Below, piece after piece: positions 26,218 to 37,200 of a stretch of 64,000 nt of DNA; the stretch's first letter is position 1, and the number at the start of each line of letters is the position of its first letter. The DNA comes from Ascaris suum (lineage: Eukaryota > Nematoda > Chromadorea > Rhabditida > Ascarididae), in the NCBI GenBank assembly GCA_013433145.1, contig CM024188.1:4702001-4766000 (forward strand). The letters run 5' to 3'. Made by a program: the position numbers and the translations under genes. The notes beneath the pieces are model-generated. The model saw nothing but the letters and a program-made list of their open reading frames with translations, did not search any database and was not told where the DNA came from.

Positions 26218-26406
26218 TTGTGGAAAACCGCAATTTTCAGGAAGATTTTGGCAAGACCGCATTTTATCGAGTTCTTGACTGAATTGTCCATAGGTGCTTC
26301 TGGACTGAAAGGCCTCTTGCGTAAGGAAAGAGTCTGCGATTGAGTTTGCCTGTTTTTGCATAGACAGGCACTTGTCTATGCAATGTGAAAATGGCTTGCT
26401 AGCCAT
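26218..26406 (-). CDS. candidate coding exon with possible start codon, Cys- and Gln-rich
   Basis: The frame is open for about 95 codons; from the ATG at 26406 it runs 63 codons to the donor CACAA|GTGAGC at phase 0, which suits the acceptor at 26071 (also phase 0). It includes MASKPFSHCIDKCLSMQK and five further segments rich in Gln and Ser. The frame extends upstream of the ATG to a stop near 26460, so the true 5' boundary could instead be an acceptor near 26450. Read unspliced, it ends at 26149. No family is recognised. Grouping with 25869-26070 rests on phase and spacing only. Confidence 0.4.
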
Positions 26407-26604
26407 AATCTCGGCACCCCTTCTCAAACAATAGCATGTCAACGCTACTAGACGGTGCTATAAGCGACGCATGTTGCCAAAGTGAGTATCGTTTGGAACA
26501 AAAGCTGAATCAAATTGTTACATCCCACCCCAAATTTTGGACAAATTTAACATGAAATGGAGACTGTAATCGCAAAAGAGTATCCAGAAAGCGCTTTGAA
26601 ACTG

Positions 26605-27287
26605 CTATATTGGTCGAAAATGAAAATGTGCACTTGGATTTTGTGAGAACATCGCTTCAGAGTGAACTTGTTCTCTCAGCAAGTGAATTCCATATTTGCC
26701 TGCTTGACACTTTCTTTTCATAATCTTGGGATCCGTAAGAATGGAATAGAATGAGCTACGGACGCCTACACCATCTCCACCGACATTGCTTAAGTCAAAG
26801 TCCACTTTGTTCGGCTTTTTTTCAACAACCTTTCATTTTCGAGAACTTCCGTGTTCATGCTCGATTTTCTGAGTTGAAGGGAAAATTTAGAGTTCCTCGC
26901 AACTTTACTGCTCTTTCTGCCCGTTTGCATTCACTAGATGTTTCTTGCCGAAGTTCAAGTTACTACTGCTAAAGAAACGCACAAAGAATATTCATTCTTC
27001 GCTATTACTGGAATTTCTCGCGGTTTCTCTTAGTTGTTCATTTCTTAACGAATTGTAATCAGTTAAAGTCGCACGCTGAAAAGCTCTTCTTTATAAATGG
27101 TATCGCATCTGGAGGTCCGTTGAAATCCTCCTGCTTCTACCAAATCTTGGTTTTCTGTCACTTTTGTCACCAACAACGGTTCGGGTTTCAAAAGGCGAAA
27201 CGGATGCCTAGCTGCATAAACAATCCTACCTTCCGGTGTCAATACATGTTTTGCAGGACTTCTATGTGAAATTTGCATCACATTCAA
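26605..27287 (-). other. coding-looking fragments of unknown type
   Basis: Two minus-strand frames, 27287-27063 (74 codons, including SPAKHVLTPEGRIVYAARH) and 26805-26605 (66 codons), have protein-like composition. A third piece follows the acceptor at about 27079 (GAGCTTTTCAG, then about 27 codons starting RATLTDYNSLRNEQ). They are in different frames and broken by stops, and I found no consistent splicing. They may be upstream exons of the gene at 25869-26406, or a decayed element. Confidence 0.25.
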
Positions 27288-28177
27288 ATAGACGCAAATG
27301 TATACTTCTCAATTTCGTACTCCGTCCTCATCAATCAACTGTTTCATTCACGGATACGGAGCAGTCCATTGGCATCCAACAAGTTATTCCCTTAGGTGAG
27401 ACCACCTAGTTATGATACTGCCGGCAGACCTCATAGATTGAATACTTCCACCGCTTCGCACTCCAATAGTGACGTTAGGTGAAATTAACAAGCATATAGG
27501 TTCACTGTGAGAAATTTCCGTGGCATTTGTGAGCGCGTTGAAAGTTATGCGTGCACGATGGCAAAAATCACAGGTTTTATTATCGCTGACTAATTCACTA
27601 AGAAATTAGAGAACGATGCAATCACAACAATATTCAACCACAATTTGTACCAAAAACACGCATTCATATTCATCCCAATATTATAATACACTTCATCTTT
27701 TTTCACAACTTTCCTGAGTTACCATTTTTTTGTAGGAACGGTAGGCACAAAAACAACCGGCTTAAAAACATCCGATAAAAGCTTCACGGTGTTTTCCACA
27801 TTGGTGAGCGCATATAAGAAAAACAGGGCAATAAACTTCACTGAGAACTTATACCACAACACAAGAAACGATTATTTACTACCATTGGAGACGAAATGCT
27901 AATCAGCACTACAATATCACTCAGTTAAAACAATACAACACGAAGAAAAAAATTATGCCATTATTATCACCGATAACGCGAATATAATTAAACGCAACAA
28001 CAATAAACGACTAATAATGGGCGTGGGCCCCCTGTAAAATACACCAATTTTGCACATAAATACGACTTGCTATTCATAGAACACGAAACTGCGTGCATTT
28101 CACTTCATATGAAACAAATCAGAAGTTGCACAACAAAAGGCTGCCATTTTGGGGATCGCAGTTCATGAAACAGTACA

Positions 28178-28210
28178 TCAAACGTCCGACGTGAACGACA
28201 GAATTACTGG
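28178..28210 (-). CDS. ipp-5: ipp-5 exon 10: C-terminus and stop
   Basis: After the acceptor TTTTTTTTCAG the frame reads PVILSFTSDV then TGA at 28180-28178, completing GDHKPV and matching PVFLAF in human INPP5A. The protein ends here. No AATAAA is close by; the nearest one I see on this strand is at 27581-27576, so the 3' UTR end is undetermined. Confidence 0.88.
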   Translation of the reverse strand, partial: PVILSFTSDV

Positions 28211-31200
28211 CTGAAAAAAAATTACTAGTTGTTGAAGTCATGACCGAGACGCATGATGCGATTAGGAAACTTTTAATATAATATGTTTATTGAATGGCTC
28301 ATGTTTCATTATGTAGGCAAATCGTCGCAGATGATGAAAAGCAAAACAGGCAAATCTGGTCGAATCGTGAGCATTTGTTGCCGTTTTACCTCGGTTAGCG
28401 TTAGTTGGGGGAACAAATTCAGCGCGGCCTTCAATGAGGGCTAAATAACTTTTTTTGCTCTAATTCGAAACAAAATTCGGCAGCCATAAATGTTCGAGGT
28501 TGAAAACATTTACTGTCATGTGGTTCGTGTCATACATATCTATGCCAAATCGTTGCCTATTTCAAGATTGTCAACAGCCAGTTCAACCAAGCAGTAAGCA
28601 GCAGCTACTTCCGTACGTCCAGACGCAAACTCCACTTAACATGCAATATCCCCAAACCGATATAAAATAAATAAATTCGTATTGAAAAGAAAATATTGGA
28701 AAAACAATATATGCTAAAAATGGTGAAAATCCTTACTTTGTGGTCGCCCATGCAGACGTTTTTTCCTATGCTATCATAGACCGCATGCTCATCGGCGCAT
28801 ACCATCTCAAACGCAGCCGTATTCATGAGAACTCGATCACACCATGCCGGTGCACGCGTTTTCATCAGTGCTTCCGACTCATCTGGATTCTCGCTCCAGG
28901 GGTATCTGAATTAACGGGATTGTTGACTTCTTTTAGCCAGCCGATGTGAAGTTTATTCCTATGCAACAGTCAGGACCAAGATCAACTAGTGGGACGAACG
29001 CATTGAAAGAAAAAGCAGAAGAAAACAGAAAAGAGGTATCTGAAAGTGGTGTCCAAAATTAGGCATTTTAAAGCTAAATATCTCGGCTGAAAACACGGCT
29101 TAAAAATTGCCTTATTTTTTCACCCTTCCTGTCCACGAATTATTAAGGAATTAAGGATATGCATTGCATTCGATGGAAGTAGATGCAAAATGAGAAACGT
29201 CTTCAAAAATATGTATAAAAAAATAAACAAAAGGGAATGTTTTCAAGTGGAAAAGCGAATTAATCGATCAGTACGAAAGCACCGCTATGCCTCCAGTTAT
29301 TCTTTGAATCCACATCGACTGAAATTCCCACATAAGCGCTTCACATATAAGCATGCCAAACATTTGTAGATGGATTGCAAGTGCGTGAGGCGCATTTACA
29401 ATCTCCGCTAGAATAGAGCAGCCGCCTCTGGCACCCCAACAAGACAATTTTTTCCACTATTTCATGGGACCAAAAAGATAGCTTTACTGGAATGGAAACC
29501 AAATGGGAAATTAAGAGGAACATTATACTGCTATCGGCAAAGATGAGCTAGCTTGGAGGGAGAAAACTGCCTGCAAGAAAAGCATGAGCCGTATAATCTA
29601 CGCTGCATTTGTGGAACATAGTTTATGTGTTCCAGAAATAATATAAAAGTACAATCTCTGTAAATTGTTTACCGTGCCGAGACAGCGCACAATCTATTCA
29701 TTCTCTTTTATTCGATAACATTTTGAAGAAGCAATGATTCGAAATCAATTATAGCAAAAGAACGACTAAATATACACGAAGAATATCAGCAGTGAAGAAA
29801 TTTCCCTATCGTAGAAATGCGCAGCAATGAAATTGTTGCATAAATAAGCAATAAAGAAACTATTACGGAGGCGCAGGAATGTACGCGTGAAAATGAGCAG
29901 AAGTGCACTAACGTCGGCGGGAACTGTATGCGAAGTTCACGTAGCGAAGGGAAGCTTTTTGCCTCTTTGTCGTCTTCTAAATAAGTACGCCACTCATGCA
30001 GCAGCTTCTTGTGATTGAAGTAATCGAATCGATTCTTTTCAATGCGCAGAACACAACTGAAATAGAGGCATCAAAAAGCGCAGTAAACTGGAAGCTTGAT
30101 AAGGTTTCTCTGCAACTGTGCCTTCCCTCCAGATATCCTGTCAGGTTTTTCTCAGGTATTGTCCTGCTGATATGAAATTTTCAAAGGACTCTATACATGC
30201 TGACGACATTTTAAGGAAGGTTTCCATAGAAAGTGCACAAAGAGAAAAAACGTTATCCTATAAAGGTCACTTTAAAAAACATTCACTATGTTACGCACGT
30301 TCTGAAGCGTTCTGTTGTTAAGGGATTCTTCGAGTTTTAGAACCGTTTGCGGTCGCCCATCGTATACGAAAGCATCTTCGTCCGCTGTGGGTGAAAAGCA
30401 CATCTGCTCATTCAGCAAAGCCCAAATTCATGTTGCAGCGTACACAAAATCGGGCACTTCACCATCGTCGTCGATGAAAACACTCGAGATGCATTTTGCA
30501 AAACAATCTGTGCATCAGCTGGTCAACAATAACAGGACAGTGAACGTCATCGTTTTCCCGAGTGCGTAATGTGCTGTGTGTTTTCAGATGCCCGCTGACG
30601 TATTTATAAAATGCATTTCTCTCATACAGCATATGTCTTTCACGTTTTCTAGCAAATTTTATGCAACGACTTTCGCAGTGCTCACAGCGTCGACTAACGC
30701 CAGCATTCTAGATGACTTGGGCCGATCAAGCCACAGCAAATGACATTTTTGCGCCCAAACACTAAAGAAATGGTTGCAGTGGCTCTATTACGGGGTCTTT
30801 TCCGTTGATGCACACATCTCAGTGACAGTATGCGCAAGATTCAGAAAGCGCCTATACAATCTCTGAACGCTGCAAGTGCTTATAGCATGTTCACCTCAAT
30901 TAAGGTGATCAGTCATAACGTTGACCACTTCCCAACTGCATCCCGCAAGATGTCCCTCATTTCTCTGCGCAAGTTTAAAAAAAAAAGCTTCGAATTGAAA
31001 GCGGAATGCTCTCCGCAGTTGATAGATAATATCTTTGCGAAGGAAACATTAGGAACAAAACGTTCTTTGTTTTACAGAACCAAACCACGGGTTTCATCTC
31101 CAAGGGTGCGTTCCTGGATAAGATTAAGAGCAGTGGTGCATATGCGGTAATTCTGCAGCGTAACCGAGGAATTCAGGTTTGGTCACTGCTTACCAGTTCT

Positions 31201-34200
31201 ACATGACCAATCATAAGCAACTCCGCAATAAAATCGAGCAATTCTTCGAAGTCGGCGAAACAAGTACTGGATGCCTATAGCTCGCAGGATGAATTTCCAA
31301 AAAAAGGAGTTAGTGGCAGCGATATCAGCGGCGAAGCGGCACTTTGCAAAATAAGCATTTCGGTGTGGCAGTAACCTCAACAGCAATTTTAGCCTCATTT
31401 AATAATACGATCACTTTGCCTCCTCGACCTCTCCTATTAGTTTTATGCTCACTGAGAAACAATGGGCAACAGCGACGCACTAGAAGGAAAGAATTCGATA
31501 CGCTGGTTGTACTCGGTGGACTCAAATAAATAAGACAGAACCCTTCTGCACTGCACTGCATGCCCTCTGACATTACTAGTTGATACATATGTGGTCAGCC
31601 TCGATCGTCCAGGGATGAGGTGGGTGTATTTATAGTCAGCGCCTTGCTTTGATGCAGAATGCGTTCACTTATCATAATACGCCTACTCAAAGATCTCGCC
31701 ACCGGGTGGCCGATGTAAGATTTCAGTAAACCCCCTCATCCCAACAGGTGAAGTTCACCTTCTTTCTCCTTCGACCAGCTCTGCTTCGGTAGCTCAGACC
31801 AATCAACAACATCCCTCTTATAAACAACATATTCCTTTTATCGATGAGATTCCTCTTTTTAAGAAAGACTTCCATTTCTTTTGAATCAGAACTCATAATG
31901 AAAATATTTGAGGGGGAATCGGTGAACACAAAAGCTTTTAAGACTCGAATAACCCCTTAGGACGTTTTAGAGCCTCTGCAACATCGTAATATGTCGTTTA
32001 CTGGCGCACACTTTCTTTTTGTGCAGTCCCATATGGAAAACGTCCATAGGAGTGACTCGACATTGAGCTCTTTGAACATTTCGCTGATTGTTGCGATGCC
32101 GGTGGCTCGATCTTCACCAGTATACGGAACTGATTCCTCATCTTCGGAAAACATGTTCGACTGCTAGCGCTATTTTTCCATGTGCAGATTTTGTGTTGGA
32201 ATCATGTGCGTGTTTGCATGCCTGCATATGCCCCTGTGGGTATCTGGTGCATGTGCGAGCAAAGACGGAGAAGGAAGAAGGGACAGAGGAAGGAGTGAGC
32301 TAAAACTGCCGCAAGAATATGCGCTGAACAGGAGAAAAGTGACATTATTGGCAGGAAAATTTCCAGATAAGTTAGTCAAAATGGCCCTCTCCATCGAACC
32401 TTCTGGTTTCGATTGTTTCTTTCGGCGTAGGTGTTCACGCAAATCGTCAGTTATAACAAACCGCTTATTTATTGAAGTTAGCTTCCTGCGAACTCTTCAG
32501 CAGTTTTTTAAAGTATGAAAGAGAGTTTCTAAAGAACGATAATTTCATGGCCGAAATAACCTTTTCCACGTGGGCATAAACCGTAACAATTTGATAAGCC
32601 AGTCTCGTCCCTTCTCTCTCTCGCAGCGAGGCAAAATTTTTTGAGAGAGTGCTGCTATCTTTCAAAAATTTTTTTCCTCTGAGAACTTTTTTTAGCAGCA
32701 CTTGTTTCAATAGTCAGTGCGGACAAAGGCAGCCGGCACTTCTTTGGAACATTTGATTGCTGACCGAAATTGTGGAGTACAATGACTCAACAATACCCAT
32801 TAGGAAACAGTTTTGAGAGAGAATTCCCCAGTTTCTTCCACTTGAAAACGGCACAGTGCATATTCGTGTCACGTACTTTCATGGAGACTGCGGTGATGAA
32901 AATTTGCGAATAGAATCTTCATCAAACTAACATCTGATCTCCGATTTCGTCGCAATTCTTCATGCTTTTTCCGAGTTGTTAAGGTTTATAGGTCCATAGA
33001 ATTTGTGAGGGAAATTTATTTCGCTAACACTGGCCACGGATGAAAAAAAGAGATTCTGTGCCCAGAATTCATGAAAAAAAGCACAGAATAAATTCGGCCT
33101 ACGTTGGCCTAGTTTACTCCAGCCCGAATTGCCATTGCAGGAAACTGCAATATATCAAACATCACTCTCGAACATATTTACGCTGAAGAAGAGTTCAGTG
33201 CCGTATGCTCTAATGTGCGACCATTTGGTTTCTCCTTTTTTGTCACTTTCGACCTTCGAGTAGGCTCGGTGGCATTATTTTTTCAGATGGAAGACACAGA
33301 ATGTAAAGATGGTATAAGAGGGCAGGGATGCATACATGGATGACTGTGCGCTACAAACCGATGTTCATGGAGAAGAGTAAGTGAGAGAAAGGGGTCATCA
33401 CATCACCACTTAGAGAAGGCGCAGTGAACAAAAGATCGTGTGATACCTCGAAGGGAGGTCAGTTCTCGAGCCATTTGGTGATCTTCTGAACTCGATCGCT
33501 GACACGGTTCTCCTGAGCTGTTCGCCTTGTTGATCACCGCATGGACCATTTTGCAACTGTTTTGCCGCTGCTTCCACAGTCAACAGTGAACTGGCGTTTC
33601 CTCCAAGACTGCCATGTGGATCCAGCGAATCATGCCTTTGGTCTGCGTCCACAGTTATCCGCTTAAATGGGTCTCGCATAATGAACTGCTCGAGACATGA
33701 CCAAACTGAACACAATAAAACGGAAGCAAGTTATTACAAATGGGAGAAAGGAAAAGTTCTCTAAAAATATCCACAGCAGTGGAGAGATCTTTGAGGGAAA
33801 ATTGATTCGGTGTGTACATTTGCTAAGTAACGTTACATCCATCGTAGTACCATGAATTTGATGAACGTTTAGTTAGAGCGTATGAGCATGCTTTCAACAA
33901 ATAACGCTGCCATAACTATAGAAGCATTACATTTAAGAACGACGGTGAATCCAAGCGGAAGTTGAGATCACCGAATATAAACAGTGGATGCTGTTTTAAA
34001 TTATTATCGCTGACTCGCTTCGCCTCCTCCAGCACGTAGTTCAAAGCTCGCTTTCTATTGTCACTGTAGAGCGAAGGATTCTGAAAAAATAAGTTCTTTG
34101 CGAAACTGTACTATACAATCTTAGAACAGACCGCATGTTAGCATATTTTTATTGTTACCTAACTGCTGAAGGCCGAACAAATCATTCTCTTCCTCGCGGT

Positions 34201-37200
34201 TTCGGTTTCACCGATACTTATGCTGTCGCGCCACGCTAGCCTACTAAGGATCAAAGATCGTCAGACATTGCACTATCGTTTCAGACGGTTCCCTTTTATG
34301 CCGAAATGTTAAAATGTCGACATTCCTTCACAGAATTTGCTGACAAGATCAAATCGTCGCTTTTTTTCAGCGTTCAAATGATTGAAGCTTGCAAACTACT
34401 GTTGCAGGTTTCCACCCGTCGCTAATTTCCACGACGTGTCACTCGTTTGTATGCTCACTCCTGAGCGAGCGCTGCGCTTGTGATCCTAGCAAACTACAGT
34501 CGCATCTACAGGATGAGGTAATCCGATATTGGTCTGAACAATGGAAATGCAAACAGTAAGGAGTTCTTGTTCAGTAAAGCAAGTGGAGGTATGCAATGAG
34601 CAGTCTATTGACCTCTCAAAAGACGCGTTGGTGTCGTTCTGAGGACATCAGAAATCAGCGTCTCTACATTCGGCACTCTACAGTTCATCCACAACATCGC
34701 TTTTTTTGCTGTTTACATTTGACTACAAGAAAAGAAAAATAATATGAGCGCCCCTGCTTCATCTGAATAGAAACTCCTTTGAATAAGAACAACGAAAATG
34801 TCCTTCAGGTTCGTTTTCAATACCAACACATTGCCGACAGCAAAACATTACTGCCGCAGTTGTTTCAACAGCCATCTGCACTGCATCATTATTTACAAGT
34901 TTCAAGTACTCGGTCATGTACAACGAAGATTATAGAACTTTTCAGCCAGATAAAATAAACAGAGAAGCAAGCAGCCTCTTCCAACCACTTGCAGTGCGCG
35001 TAGATGACAGTTCGACTATAAGTTAGGCACACCACATTGATTCAATTACCCGTGATACAAGAATTTAATGTTCCCATATAACTGAAAGTTCCTCAGGATT
35101 TCTTTTTTCAATAGAGAATGCTGGTCAATGAATGATGACAACGTCAACGGAAAGGTCAACTCGAAGTCAAACTCGAATTAATCACCTCATGTATGAGAGC
35201 GATATTCGATTCATCGTGAAATAAATGCACGTTGACAAAATCGACCGGCCTGCAAAATTAGCCACCGGTTGACTACTAAAATGCAAATACTCTGAAAGAA
35301 AACATCAAATCTTACGACATAAAGAGCGCAAAGAAACAATGAAGAATTCGTTTCATAAGGATTTTTAATGAAAAAAAAATTGGCCGCTCGAACGATCCCA
35401 TAGCTGTAGGAGCACAGCATTGTCGTCTGGGAGAAGAGCACCTTTTGATTTCTTTTCTCCGACTACTGACTCAATTTTCATTGAAAAGAATGTGAGTTCG
35501 CTTCACGTCAAGTGAAATTCAACAAACTTTTGAAAGTCGTCAATATATATGAGATCGTTTGATATGAGTGTCGCTATTTTATTCTCCAAGCAATCCCAAT
35601 CAAATGCATCACAAAAGTGTTCTATTTCTTCAATGCAAATTACATCAATCGTCACATCTCTAACCAATGGTGTACAGCATTTGAAATGAAAGAAATGACC
35701 AATAGTCTTAACTCTTAACTATTTTCTTAAGTTAGCAGCAATAAGGGAACGCGGCACTTATTTAAATGCTTGCTCACGTCTCGTTGTGTCTGAAGCGACA
35801 CTGGATATATCCCTTGCGACCCCATTTGATCGCTGGCCAGAAATGCTTCGGAAATTTCGCTTTACGCAATTTGCTGCAAGCAGCGAGATCTTTTAGCACC
35901 ATCTCGAATCCTTTTTCCATTCTCATATATTTCTTCTCCTCAAAGTCGTACTGCTCGATGCGAGGCAAAACGGCATCGACTACGAAGAAAAGAGAACCGA
36001 GTGCCTGAAACAGAATGTCTGAATTGCCCTAAAATATTCATCACTTAGTTCCTTTTTTGCCATTGAAACAGATATTTTCAAATCAGCTATGAAAAATATT
36101 TATGTGAGCAAGTTTCAAGAAGAGAATGCTTCTCACAACATTAACAGCGTTTAAAAGACGCTGCGTTGCTAACGACTTCATGTTTGTACAACCGCCATAT
36201 TCCTCAATTTCCATCCTGCTAACATTTTTTTTGAAGTTGTAGCCGCTGTGAAACTCTGTGGACTAACCATAAATTTCGTTTCTTCACGATCTACACAATG
36301 CACATTAGGAGAACTTTCTGTAAAGTGAGTTTCGTTGCAATAGCGAGCAGTAATTGTTCGAAAAGAATTAAAAATCGGCCTTAAACAAAATCGAAACGAA
36401 CCAGACAGTACCGTCCGAACACTTCACTAATTTCTACTTAAAACTGATCACGTGGTCTTAAGTGTTGCGCAAACGTGTGGGCCCGAAATGTAATTTCATA
36501 CGGCCAGAAAAGTTGGCAGAAAAATCATCAGATCTTCCCTGGGAATAAAAGACCGTGTCGTTGCAATTCAAGGGTGGAGCTTGCAAAATTCAGCATCGCT
36601 GCTAGGATGCCGTTCTTGTGTGATGCGAAGGTGACTATGACTTTTGCATAGCGGCGGATATTCCTTAGAGGACTTTTCTGGTACCGGATACATGCTATTG
36701 CAGTTATCAAGCACTAAATGTACTTGAAAAGAATATGTCTAGGTACTAAAAGGCAGCTGACGAAACGTTTCCTAGAAATGAATACCGCCATTGTGGTTAT
36801 CCGGTACGCTGAACTATCGGATAACAGCATAAAGGTGCATGTTATTGGTAAGAAATACTTCCACTCACGGATTACATAACATTGCTGGATAAGCAAAACA
36901 TTTGGACTGCGCAATCTTTTGGAAATAGTGAGTGGATGTGCTAGAAATACACATAAAAAGCTTGTCTTGTATGTTGCTCAAGAAAGTGCCTGGCGAAGAT
37001 ACAAAAAGCTCAATAATCGATTGGATCACTTACGTTGTATTTATCAGGTACTTCGAATTCGAGATCAAGATACGCTCGTCCCGTCGAATAGCCGAGCTTA
37101 TCCATATCGGCCGCCATTTTTTGAACTAGAGGTGGCACCTGACTGGAGCACTCTTCATAATTTTTCCCTCCAACTTCTTGCATATGTATCGCGACGAAAT

